From: Galaxea fascicularis | Lineage: Eukaryota > Cnidaria > Anthozoa > Scleractinia > Euphylliidae | Reading direction: 5' to 3' | DNA: 64,000 bases | NCBI GenBank assembly: GCA_948470475.1 | Contig: OX419344.1 | Location: 21,379,725 to 21,443,724 of the forward strand | Part shown: one piece after another, positions 1 to 11,317 of the stretch | Numbering within the stretch: the stretch's first letter is position 1 | Layout: every line of letters begins with the position of its first letter | Made by a program: the position numbers and the translations under genes | The notes under the pieces: generated by a model | Told to the model about the DNA's origin: nothing | Databases searched by the model: none | The model's input: only the letters and a program-made list of their open reading frames with translations

Positions 1-120
1 ATTAGGGGTGACTAGAGTCTAAACCGTGTGAGAGCGTAATTCACCAGACAACTAAGACATATATCCACCTTGTGACTCGTAGGATGCTATGGTTTTAAAA
101 GTTTAAACAAACAAATCCCT

Positions 121-3100
121 TCAAACGTTCATCATCTTCGTGAAGTCATCCCACCCTACGAGTCCGTCGCCATCGGCGTCAGCGGCCTTTATCATGGCCT
201 CGATCTCGTAATCTTTGAAGTCCTGACCGAGCAGCTTGAAGACTCGGTCGAGTTCTGAGACGCCAATAAAACCGCTTCCATCGCGGTCGAAAACCTTAAA
301 GGATTCCAGTAAAATGTCTTCGGGATCACAGTCTTCGAGATTTTTTGTCATCAGTGTCAGAAATTCGGGGAAGTCGATGGCTCCATTACCGTCTGAATCT
401 AGAACATCAAAACAAAAAGGTTATTCACAAAGGAAAGTTCAGGAATTTGTTTCTGTTTGTTTCTTTGTTTTTGCAAGAAAATTTTACTTTTTTGCGGAAA
501 ACGTGACGAAAGCAAATCAGCCAATTCAACGCAAAATTAAAAAGAAAAGCGACCGGGGCTTGCCAAACGCATGAAGCGCGGGTTGCCTGCTTTCCCGCCC
601 TTTGGACAAGGCGTCGACCTTAGGTTTTCCCGCCTGGCCACCAGGTTTGTGTTCTGTTTTGCTTGGCCACCGGTTTCAAGTTTTCCCGCCCTTGGGGCCG
701 GGTGCACGTTTTTGTCTCTAGCTCTGTCTGCTCTCATGTAGTTCATTGGGTCGTGTCAGTATGTTTTAATTTCTCGGCTTCAATTTACTGATATTTGCCC
801 TTACTTCTGAAACGACATTTTTCAAAGACGTAGCTTCAAGATGCAACCCCTTGCCTGTTTTCCCACAATAGTACGGTAGCATTAGTGAAAAATTACAGCA
901 GAACTTGAGAAAGATGTTATGAGGGATAATGGCTTTCCATAATGGTCTTGAGTTCTTCTAGATATCAGTAGCTTTCATCCAATCAGCACACACTTATCTT
1001 TAAAAAAAGTTGTATCTTATATTTTGCTTTGAGTCAGTTCCTTCTGCGCGGGAATAATTCTATAAACGCTCACCTATTTGGTTCATCATGTCCATCAGTT
1101 CTGCCTCGGTGATATTATAACCCAGCGATGTGACAAGCTTCTTCAGTTCTGTCGCTGTGATACAACCATCGCCATTGTTGTCAAAAACATGGAATGCTTC
1201 CTTTATTTCACGAATTTGATCCGGAGTTAGTTTTGCTGACTTGATGACTTCCTCTTCGTATTTTGAAGCCTGTTGCAGAAAGTTATTGTTTTGTTCATTG
1301 GCTTCTCCTTTCTCTCTTTTGGAAGATTTGTTCTCGTTTTCATCTCCGAAAATGTAGTCGTCGTCCGACAACGAATACCGATCGCTTTCCGACTCCACGT
1401 CTTCGGTGAGTTCCGAAGTTGACGTTGACATTCGAGCACTTCTCGGCAAAAGGAGGCTCGGAGACTCGCTGCTGCTGTTGCGCGATTTGATAAGATTTTT
1501 GCCATTTGTTGTTTCTGTTTGTTAAAACGAAAACAAAATAATAAAGAAAACTGTTAACCATAAGCGCAGAACCACAAGTAACTACTGTTCTAGCGTCGTT
1601 CGTTAGAGAAATCAAACTGAGATATTAGCCACCGTCCTAAACTTTTACCTCATACTTGACAGCACCGAAAGAAAGTACTACTCAATAGCTTTCAGTTGAA
1701 TGGCCCGGCGCATTTTAGGATTTCATCCTCAGACTCAAACGCTAGATCCACCTCGTACAACATAGCAATTGGTACCAGGAAAGTTGTCCTTAGTGGCTTT
1801 CATGTGAATGGTCACACTTCAGGATTTCATCCACATATTCAAATTTTAGAACCACCTTGTACAGCACAATAAACAACACCACAGGAAAGTACTGCTCAGT
1901 AGCTTTCATTTGAATGGTCACACTTAAAGTTTTCATCCACTCTCAAAAGGTTTTGAATGAACTACACGATTTCTAGCACCGCAGAAAGTTAAGGCTAGTC
2001 GAAAACTTAACACTACCTTTAGAAGAGAAAATGATAATACGAAGTTGCAGCAAATTTCATGACTCCCAATGTAAATCTATTCCAATCTAAATTTAAACAA
2101 AAATGCCTCAACCCCTCGCTGAAAAATGAAAGGGTTCGTCTTTATGCAACATAATGTGGAGTTGCTTTAACCACAGCCCAGGCATGAAAAATTGTCAAGT
2201 CAAGACTTATTGCCGGTTTAAAACTGTCATCTTTCATAACCATACTTGACATTTTAACAACAACAACATCTTAATTGTACTATACAGATTGAATTAGAAG
2301 TTAGATTTAGTCTGATGTACACAGTTCATAATTGACTTGTGGTCAAAAATACTTTTTTCTCACAAGAACTAGTGTTGAAGTGTTGAAAAAATATTTCACC
2401 AGTGCACTTTAGACTCTGAGCTAATGTCAGTTAATATGCAAAATTAAGTTGTTTGGTGCTTTCAACTGCTTGTTTATAATAATAATATGTTCTGCTCAAC
2501 TGCCATGGCAAGAGTTAATTACGCCTTCGGTCTGCACGCCAATAGTTGGACGAAGAAACTCGAATATTGTTTTGTGAAATATCGTACGACAAACGTTATC
2601 GTGGGGAAGTACTGCTTGGTAGCTGAATTGTCACACTAAGATTTCAACCATAAACTCTAACGAAACACATTGCTATTTTTATGATGCGCATTACGCGAAA
2701 ATACCTCATTGCCTGATTGGTTTTCCTTTGCTGAAGGATTTAATTATTCCTGCATGGAAACAAACGCTAGAACAATGTTGTACGGGATAATAAACAGTGC
2801 CACAAGTAACTTTCATTTGAATGGTTACACGTTAGAATTTCATCCTCAGACTCAAAAATTAGAGCAACCTTGTACAGCATAATAAACAACATCACAGGAA
2901 AGTACTGCTCAGTAGCTTTTATTTAAGGGGACACACTTTAGAATTTCATCCAAAGACTCAAAAGTTAGAACCCCCTTAGACAGCATCATAAACAGTGGGA
3001 AAGTACTGTTCACTAGCTTTCTTTGGTCTTAAGGATCCCAAGTAAGAGCTACCCTGTACAGCATAATAAATAGCACCAAAGAAAACTTGAATCGGCTTGA

Positions 3101-3456
3101 CACACTGACACACTATTTAACACTGTCAGTGAACTTTCATTTTACTCTGAAGTTATTGATGTACGAACTACGAACTATTCGTCATCATTTTCTTTTAAGT
3201 AATCGTGTAAATCAATTAGGTATTCAGGGGCAATGTTATAAGGTTATATCCCCAGGCAAAACACATTTCGTGAACCAAGTTCTTAATTATACACCGATAA
3301 ACGTGAACTCGTTCATTGCGAATCGAACTTGTGTTTCTTTATTTTTAAACGATATGTTTTTTTCTGATTTTGTTACTTACCGCTTCTCTTCGCTTCAGCT
3401 GTTGTATTGTCGTTTTCTGGTTCTTCAGCTATGGATGTGTAACGACGTTGCAACAT
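121..3456 (-). CDS. Calmodulin-like EF-hand protein with long acidic N-terminal extension
   Basis: Four EF-hands in calmodulin order make this a Ca2+ sensor of the calmodulin superfamily. Exons read on the minus strand: 3381-3456, 1074-1514 and 121-398, total 795 nt, 264 aa, stop at 121-123. The 1074/398 junction restores MNQIDSDGNG, the classic EF2 loop. Loops seen: [12 protein letters not shown] (EF1), [12 protein letters not shown] (EF2), [12 protein letters not shown] (EF3) and [12 protein letters not shown] (EF4). EF4 has Asp instead of Glu at loop position 12, which should change Ca2+ or Mg2+ binding. An extension of about 110 residues, rich in Ser, Asp and Glu, precedes the EF-hands; ordinary calmodulin (about 149 aa) has none. 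The first exon ([17 protein letters not shown]...) is inferred: its GTAAGT donor is in phase 1 and fits the AG acceptor before 1514. If it is wrong, the start is the ATG at 1429-1431 (211 aa). The first intron holds degenerate repeats. No poly(A) signal is visible before the window edge. Confidence 0.75.
1655..3085. repeat. Degenerate ~100-bp tandem/dispersed repeat in an intron
   Basis: A unit of about 100-106 bp recurs in two clusters, around 1660-1960 and 2600-3085. Its landmarks are GGAAAGTACTGCTCAGTAGC, TTTCATTTGAATGGTCACAC, TTTCATCC and TTGTACAGCATAATAAACA. Copies are diverged and separated by unrelated sequence. They lie in the proposed first intron of the calmodulin-like gene. I associate this unit with coral genomes from memory; the periodicity itself is visible here. 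Confidence 0.7.
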
Positions 3457-5247
3457 TTTGTCTCCTCTTTCTTGACAAGATTCGCTTTTTTACACGTTCC
3501 CAGCCGACTTTTCGTTTCTTCTGTCAATTATTTTGTTTATACGAACACAAACCACAAACTCACGTCATCTTTCAAGATCAGTTTCAGTGCTTCGTTTTTC
3601 GCTGAAGAGAGATCAATCATTATCGGTGTCAATACAATATTTAATCCCTGTGTTATCCATTTGTAAATCTCAACCAATATTCAGCCACGCCGTAATTAAA
3701 ATTTAATTATCACTCAAAGGGTTCGCCTAAATTCCATTACTGTCAAGATGAGTTTTAACATGGTCGCGTAATGAGTTCAAATAAAGGCGCCTTGATCAGT
3801 TCAAAAACGCGGGTTTTGTTCAGTTTACAAAACAATCATTATTATATTGCGTTGAATATTTTTTTGAGATGATGCGTCTTGCGTAAGAAAGGAAGTCATA
3901 AATATCTTCGCCCATGTTTTTTTTTTGTTTTTTTTTCCCGCGTTTTCCGTTTTTGCGCTTCACCCTGTCTGTTACATGCAAATTTAGAAGATGTGTCTTT
4001 CCGGCTGGCGAGTAAACACTGTCAAAGAAACTTTTGTCTTGTGAAACCCCCTGAATCCTTGACCTGACCGTTTCCTCTGAATTGAAAGCCTCAATAAGAT
4101 TTCGTTTGGTCAGAGTGTCTTGGGTCAAGTTCATTATTTGTTTTGGTAGGCATCTGAGAGAAACAAAAATACTACAGTGTAGACTCATTTGCAACTTGAC
4201 TAGACAATCGTCATCGTGACCGTAAAGTTGTAAAAATTCGCAAAAGGAGACCAATGCAACTGCCTCCTTTGAAAAAGTGGGGGACACGAGCAGCTGCGAT
4301 AGGCCGCCAGTATGTTGAGAGGGTAAAACATAGAGCAATTATTTTACACTGCTGAAGTTCATTCTTGGAAGATATACAGTCCGCTTATGTGCCGCAGTGT
4401 AACTACTGCGTACACTTTATGGTGTCTCTTATACATGCTTTCTTAGTACTTATTGTATTTTGATCAAGCAGAGCCACACCCACGACTTTCACCCACCCCC
4501 ACGATCCACTCGTCACTCTCCCACACCCCCACAAAGTATCTTGGAGCTGTATATTGTTGTAGTTGTTGGCTTAGGCTGGGTACATTCTACGTGTGAGACC
4601 AGATCCCTTTCCACGTGCAAGGAATGAAGTCTACTCTTGTAGGCTGATTGTGCGTTTGTTTCCGGCGTCAGCTTTTCGTGAGACGAAATCAAAGAATTAT
4701 GGGTTACCCATTATTACCCATAATGCTCTGACAACTGTGATAAGGAAGCGTTCCGCTCTTCGTAGTATGTACTGGAAGAGTAGTCCTTGCAATGTGTTTA
4801 ACTGCTTTTTTTTTTCTTCTTGCAGATTTTGATGAAAACAAAGGAACTTGTTCAGAATGTAAGAAATATATCCCTTTAATGTAGAATAGTAGTTGACATT
4901 TAGCCCGCGAATACAGAAACCTTGCCAACGCCTCAGACAGCCGGGAGAGATGAGAGGCGGCTATTTTTCGCTTGCCGCTCGCGTGGCTGAAGTATGCAAA
5001 ATACCAATAAAGATCTCTTACTCGCAGGCAAGCAGGGTACTATCCTGGATTGTATGATAGGCCAGTTACTCTATTTCGTGTGTGACGCATACTCTTTCAA
5101 TGGTACCCAGCTATCCCCATCTCCCGTAAATCGTCAATACCGACCCTGTCATTTCCCAGAAACTTTCTTAGGGACCCATTCACAGATGACTAAATCCTTT
5201 GCACAGATAGTGTGGTGCCAACTGGTTTCCTTTTATTCTCTGCTTAG
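3457..5247. other. Intergenic (or intronic) stretch, no convincing gene
   Basis: The stretch separates the calmodulin-like gene from the first visible POLA1 exon. It holds T-rich runs near 3920, an ACCC-rich patch near 4475-4535, and a short palindrome (ATTATGGGTTACCCATTATT...) near 4697-4725. A 172-codon minus-strand frame (3820-4338) shows no recognisable domain. I searched by eye for POLA1 motifs A and B (SLYPS and the conserved NSMYG helix) on the plus strand and did not find them. If POLA1 is complete upstream of the window, this is intron. Confidence 0.5.
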
Positions 5248-8200
5248 TTGGGTCTTGATGTGATTTACGGTGATACAGACTCCATCATGATCAACACCAA
5301 TAGCAATGATCTGGCTGAAGTTCGCAAGATTGGTAACAAGGTTTGTCTGTGACTTTGTTTTGTTTTCGAGAACGTTGACTTTACGACGTTACGACCAGAC
5401 GCGAAGGTTTGGCAGAACGTCAAGACGGGGTATATCGGGTGTCGTAATAACTTGGACAAATAATAAAGTCTAGTCCACAATGTTTGAGCTCCTGGTTTCT
5501 TTCTACGTTAGGTTAAAAATGAAGTCAACAAGCTTTATCGATTACTGGAGATTGACATTGATGGAATTTTCAAATCCATGCTTCTGCTGAAGAAAAAGAA
5601 GTAAGTTTTATATACGTTTTGTTCCACTTAATTTTGTCTTCATCAGTTTGTTTGTTTGTTTACTTTCTGACTTGACTTCTTACTTCCTCCTTCACTGATT
5701 TATACATTGTTTGGTAGTTGTGTTGCTTGTTCGCAAAGGTAGCCAATTGTTATTAATTTTTTTCCTTTCATTTTCTTTCAAGGTACGCCGCCATCAGTAT
5801 CTCAGAAAATGAGGATGGTAAAATACTATTTTACTGTAGAATGTTTGAGGTGGCTGAATATGCCTCCAAATTAAAGAAAAAATGCCTTGTCTTTGTCTTT
5901 TCAGGAACACTGAATGAAGTGAAAGAAATGAAGGGCTTGGATATTGTGAGAAGGGACTGGAGCGACCTCGCAAAGGATGCTGGAAAGTACGGGCTTTACT
6001 ACTGAGTTGGATTGAAGAGGGATGGGAACTTGGAGTAAGGGGAGCGGGAAGTCTACGGGATGGGAACTTGGAGTAAGGGGAGCGGGGAGTCTGCGGGGTG
6101 GGAACTTGGAGTAAGGGGAGCAGAAAGTCTACGGGGTCGCCCCTTGGAGTAAGGGGAGCGGGAAGTCTACGGGTAGGGAACTTGGAGTAAGGGGAGCGGG
6201 AAGTCTACCGGGTGGGAACTTGGAGTAAGGGGAGCGGGAAGTCTACGGGTAGGGAACTTGGAGTAATGGGAGCGGGAAGTCTACGGGTAGGGAACTTGGA
6301 GTAAGGGGAGCGGGAAGTCTACAGGGTGGGAACTTGGAGTAAGGGGAGCGGGAAGTCTACAGGGTGGGAACTTGGTTTAAGGGGAGCGGGAAGTCTACGA
6401 GATGGGAACTTGGAGTAAGGGGAGCGGGAAGTCTACGGGATGGGAACTTGGAGTAAGGGGAGCGGGAAGTCTACGGGATGGGAACTTGGAGTAAGAGGAG
6501 CGGGAAGTCTACCAGGCGGGAACTTGGAGAGGAGGGATGCAGTAGCAAAAGTTTGAAAACGGGACGTTCCTCCTCCTCCTTCCACCATTTACGCACTTGT
6601 GGGCTTGCGTAACGGGACGATCAAAAATTAATGATCGAACGAAACCAGGGAGAAAATAAAGGAACGGAAGATGAAATTTATTAATGAGGGAATAAAATTA
6701 GTGCACAATCCAAAAGAGAAGAATATGGGGAGATAAAATGAAGGGACAAAGGAAAGACGAACGGAAGGAGGGAATGAATGAAACTTGAAAACAAGACGGG
6801 AAAAAACGAACAAATACCCCTGGGGTATTGCTTACAAATATCATGTTCAATGTCCAGAACTTTACTAACGTGTTTTCCCTCTCAGCTATGTGCTGGCTCA
6901 GATTCTCTCTTCACAAGCACGTGAAGCGATTGTGGAAAACATCCACGACTATCTTATATCAGGTGTGATAGTAAGCTGACAGAGCTCTTCTTTGTTTTGT
7001 TCTTGCAATGTTATTGACCGGAATTAGCGTGACTATCTAGCGTTACAACCGGATGTCAGATGATTGATAAGTGAAATTGTAATAGGAAACAAAGGAGGTT
7101 TTCGAGGAGACACAACGCAAACAATACGAGGATCGTGAAGCCAGTTATTTTGTAATTTTTGTTTCATTTTCGTAATTAAACCCGGGAATTGTCAGTAACT
7201 CGTGAGTGCTTTTGTGTGCCGTACAACTTCGGGACATTATGTTGACGCTCTCCATACTTGCTCTTTTCTTGTTTTGGTCAAAAATGTCACCAGAAAATTA
7301 TTTTCATTTTCTTTCATTCTTTAGTTGGAGAAAACGTCGCAGAAGGGAAAGTGGACATGCAGAAATTCGTCATTAACAAGGTTTGATATTATTTTGTCGT
7401 ATAGAAGTTAAAATGAAAATGGTTCCACGATACCTGACGTATTATGATCATCTTTTTCAAAGCAACTGACTAAGTCGCCCCATGACTACCCGGACAAGAA
7501 ATCGCTGCCTCACGTGAACGTTGCTCTACGCATGCTCAGTAAAGGAAGGAAAGTGAACGCTGGTGACACCATTCCCTACCTCATCTGTGACGTAAGTAGA
7601 CGATGCTTAAATTTATTGTCTACAGTATTTGCTTAAGGTTTGAAATGACAAAATTGAAATTTATTGTTACTACATACCCTGTTTCAACTGATTGTCAAAA
7701 GTTTTGATAACTATCTGTGCTGTGTGATTGGTTAAAATAATTTCGTACAATTTTTCGACCAATCAGATGCCAAAGCAAAACACTCGTCTCGTGACTTTCT
7801 CGCATGCGCTTCCCGTGGCTCGTTCGTTTTCTTGTTGTTGCTGTGAGTTTTCGTAGGTTTTTAGCTTTTGTCGCAATAGGCGAAAACGCCTCAAATCCAG
7901 TATTGCATCTGCTCATTCTTTATACGTGGAGATTTGCGTACGATAATTAATCAGTAGTAGTAGTAGTAGTAGTATCAACAGAAATAACCGAACGGCTTGT
8001 ATAAACGTTGTTAAATTTACGTTTTGCCGTTTGTTTTAGGATGGCTCTATATTGGCTGCCACACAACGATCCTATCACCCGGACGAGTTTTGCAAATCCG
8101 AGACGCTGAAGATTGGTATCCTTGTGTACTGATAAATAACCTGATGTGGAGGGTGTTTAACTTATCAGTATTTTTATAAGGTCTGGGGGATTGACTATGA

Positions 8201-11200
8201 ACCCTAAATGGAACAATTCCATCAAAGTGTTAGAAGACTAGCAGATAGCCAGGAGAAAATCCTGCGGGGAATTACACGAAGATTTCAGACCTTTCCTTCT
8301 CTATTGTTGAAGCAATGGTTTGCCATACCAACATGAGAAAGTTAACATTTCGATGTACGTAGGTATGTGAAAGGCGGTGCCCGTCCTTGTGAATATTTGA
8401 GTACCACCCCAGGATATATAATTGCCTGCTTTAGCTGTTCTTTACCAAACTTCTTGATGTTCTCTTTTCATCTCATTCTTCTGACTAATTTCTTGAAAAT
8501 GTCGGCAATCTTCGGGTAATTTCGGATGATGTTCGGCGCGCTCGCAATCTTCGACTACATCATCAAACATTCTTATATGTTGCTGACAAAATGGTAGACT
8601 CACCTAGTGACTCCACGTTCCTCCTTAACACGTTTACATCTCAGACGTGAAATACTACCTCGCTAATCAGGTTCATCCGGTCGTATCTCGTTTGTGTGAT
8701 CCTATTGACGGCACCGATGCTGCGCACATCGCTCAGTGTCTCGGTGAGTAAAATAAGTATCCTGGTATTAGACACCGAAGATTGTAAGAGTTGATCTTGT
8801 AGGGGAATTGTAATGGGACCTCCCGATATAGAAGTATATCTCAAATCAAATCTTTCTTGAGCTCATTGCAGGGCAAGTGCTATTGTAATATAAAAATGAA
8901 TCAGGGAGTAACTATGCGTTTTTTTTTTGTTTTTTCAACAATGCGAAATAACCAAGATGAAGGTTAAATATCCAACAGCCCTTTTTTCGATCATTTTCCA
9001 TTACGCAGGTCTGGACCCATCTGGTTACCGTGGCAACTCCGTTCTTCATCATGACGAAAATGACGCGATGCTTGGTGGCCAGGCCCAGATGACGGACGAG
9101 GAAAGATTTAAGGTTGGTGAAGAGTGCTTCCGAGGATTTGACTTCTCTGGAAAGCTTTAGTAATCACCACTGAAGATTTACTTACTCATTGGGTTGAAAA
9201 CGGATTCCTTTAATGAACTTTTGATTCTGTCTCATAGGACTGTGAGCGATTCAAAGTGAAGTGCAGAAACCCTGACTGCGGAAAAGAAACGACTCTTGAA
9301 GTCCTCTTTAAAAATACTGTAAGTATCTTGTTGAATGGAGCTGGCAACTTCCAACTCGGTGGTGTTAACTGCTCTCGTGTTGTCTTCCAGTCGAACCCGT
9401 ATTACCTTAACGATGCATGTCCCGGATGCAAGAAACCTTACAGCGCAGGCGCTGTTTCCAACCAAATGACTGTTGCCATACGGAGACACATTAAGGAGTA
9501 TTACGTGGTAACAAAATTCAGTCTTTCTCGACGTCCCGTAGAATTCTTTGTTACTACACCAATGCAGGGGTGAACCAATCTTTGTTAATCCTTTATTACA
9601 CAGGGATGGCAGAAATGCGATGACCCGTCCTGTGGTTACACCACACGTCAGGTGCCCCTGGCACGTCAGCGGGGCGCCCTCAAGTGCCCGTCATGCTTCA
9701 GGGCTCATTTGCATCCTCTGGTGAGTAAAATAAAACGGTGTGCGTCAAACAAAGAGGTCGTGTTTGTGATGTGTAATTACACTACCATCAGAAATCAAGA
9801 TGACAGCTTGATTAAAGTGTGTCAATCATGAAACTACATTCTTGCAAATACTTAAATCTCATTGGTTCATTTTTACCCCCTTTGCTCCCAGAAGAGACCA
9901 ATAAGTAATTTTCTTTGCAATAACATTGCATTAGTGTGAAACAGATAGGGGATATGAAATATAACTAACATTATAAGTATGACAGACAGTAAGGAGAATT
10001 AACATTGAGATCGTGGCAGTGAAAGGTTTAAGTAGTTGGTTACAAGATGTAACCTACTAAGATGATGTTTTCTATCACGTTTATTTTTCCCTTTACTTTC
10101 TCCCATTGCAGTACTCAGACACTTCTCTATACACCCAGCTGCTGTACTATTCGCGATTGTTTGATTACGACCACGCTATCAAAAATGCCAAAGATGACAA
10201 GACAAGTGAGTACTGGAGTGTTCAGACTTTTGGTTTTTTTTTGCATTGCATTGCCTCTCTTCGCTCTGTGATTGGCCAGTAAAAGTCGCGCCTCTTTTTC
10301 AACCAATCAAACTCATACCAACCATGACCTGCACGCACGTATTTTCCCTCGCGTAACGCTGGTTACATGAAATTGCTTGGAATTCTGATTGGCTCATTGC
10401 ACTTTTTCGGTCTGTTGTGATTGGTTGAAGTAATTGCCTTGGTTTTGTTTTTACAACACTTGGGCCGAGTCAACCTCGTTCCCAGGGTCCCTCATCTTCC
10501 CGGCGGGAAGATAAGAGACCCTGGGAACGAGGTTGGGGCCGAGTTGCTCGAAGAATGGTTAGCGCTAACCATTGCTTAAGTTGTATCAAAACCTATAGGT
10601 TGTCATGGTATTTAACCCCCGTTAGCGCTAACCATGCTTCGAGCAACTCGGCCTTGATTGGAAACTGCTCTAGAATCCTGAATAATTGAACAATAGGCTG
10701 TAACTGGTGTTTGCGACAACAGTATAGTCCAAAGACATTGCCATACACCGTTTTAAGCTTAAAACTAGTCAACCGAAATGTTTTATTTGAATTCACCATT
10801 AAAGCCAGCAATTGCGAACTTTCAAAATGTGATCATCCCTGAGTTTGGAGTTTACAAACGAATCGTATTAAAAAAAACTACTTCAGTAGCTGGTGTTTGT
10901 AATTCAGAGTTTCTCCATGGCAAATATTAGCTAACGAAGATGGTTTGCCAATTCATAAAAGTCGGTAAACGTTGATCAACTTTAATTAATTTGTAGCGAC
11001 GTCAATATGTCAGTGGTATTTTAAAGTTGACTCTGGTTTTCACACCACTGGCGTTAATCTTAACTACCAAGAATATTGTCGTCTTTTTCCATTTCTTTTT
11101 GTACATAGCCCATAGCTGTTCTCATAAAATATCAATGACGGTAGGCTTTGCCTTGACTTATTTTCTCATTTTCTTTTTTTCAGTCCCGTACGACTTGAAG

Positions 11201-11317
11201 AAGTCGAAGCCTCAACCATACCACACAAAAGTGCTCTCGACAGTTACCAAAGTCCTGAATTCGAATGGTTATTCTGAAGTCAATCTTGCCAAATTGTTCA
11301 GTAATTTCTCGTTTTAG
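5248..11317 (+). CDS. POLA1: DNA polymerase alpha catalytic subunit, C-terminal third only
   Basis: This is the replicative polymerase that extends primase RNA primers. Exons: 5248-5340, 5512-5600, 5783-5817, 5905-5986, 6886-6962, 7325-7380, 7463-7591, 8040-8115, 8645-8743, 9009-9112, 9238-9318, 9391-9507, 9604-9720, 10112-10205 and 11184-11317, total 1383 nt, 460 aa with no stop or frame break. The first exon carries polymerase motif C ([15 protein letters not shown]). Then come KKKKYAA, the thumb (GLDIVRRDW), [16 protein letters not shown] [15 protein letters not shown], and two C-terminal zinc modules (CRNPDCG...CPGC and CDDPSCG...CPSC) that bind the B subunit and primase. The C-terminus [10 protein letters not shown] matches the family. 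The family is about 1460 aa; the roughly 1000 N-terminal residues, with the exonuclease-like domain and motifs A and B, are absent. Codon TAG directly precedes 5248, so the exon cannot extend. Poly(A) signals: AATAAA at 11514 and 11904. Confidence 0.92.
6027..6520. repeat. 38-bp minisatellite, 13 copies
   Basis: Thirteen head-to-tail units of 38 bp each (6027 to 6521 is 13 x 38) start AACTTGGAGTAAGGGGAGCG and end GGAAGTCTACGGGTAGGG or a near variant. A partial fourteenth unit follows. The spacing has no net indels and only scattered substitutions, mostly in the last 8 bases. The array lies in the 0.9-kb intron between POLA1 exons 5905-5986 and 6886-6962. It is purine-rich and GG-rich on the plus strand. 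Confidence 0.95.
7949..7974. repeat. (AGT)n microsatellite
   Basis: A short run of perfect AGT trinucleotides lies in a POLA1 intron. Confidence 0.85.
10471..10535. mobile_element. 65-bp fold-back element with 9-bp target duplication
   Basis: The two halves (CAACCTCGTTCCCAGGGTCC... and its complement ending ...CCTGGGAACGAGGTTG) pair almost perfectly around a central CCGG/CGGG, with about two mismatches. GGGCCGAGT flanks it on both sides (10462-10470 and 10536-10544). That is a 9-bp direct repeat consistent with a target-site duplication. It sits exactly at the edge of the next fold-back element. Target duplications of 8-10 bp are typical of Mutator-like elements; assignment to that superfamily is inference. 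Confidence 0.75.
10537..10654. mobile_element. Fold-back MITE with ~34-bp terminal inverted repeats
   Basis: The left arm GGCCGAGTTGCTCGAAGAAT and the right arm ending ATGCTTCGAGCAACTCGGCC are inverted repeats. They extend inward through GGTTAGCGCTAACC, itself a palindrome. It lies in the last POLA1 intron. The left end is interrupted by the 65-bp element just upstream. Confidence 0.8.

Noticed and set aside
3087..3605. 172-codon plus-strand frame
   Set aside because: No domain. It overlaps the opposite-strand candidate first exon of the calmodulin-like gene, and its composition is that of AT-rich noncoding DNA.
3820..4338. 172-codon minus-strand frame
   Set aside because: No recognisable family, Lys-rich stretch from poly-T runs, and no supporting splice partner.
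6628..6813. 61-codon minus frame in the POLA1 intron
   Set aside because: Phe/Ser-rich product of a purine-rich plus strand; no family.
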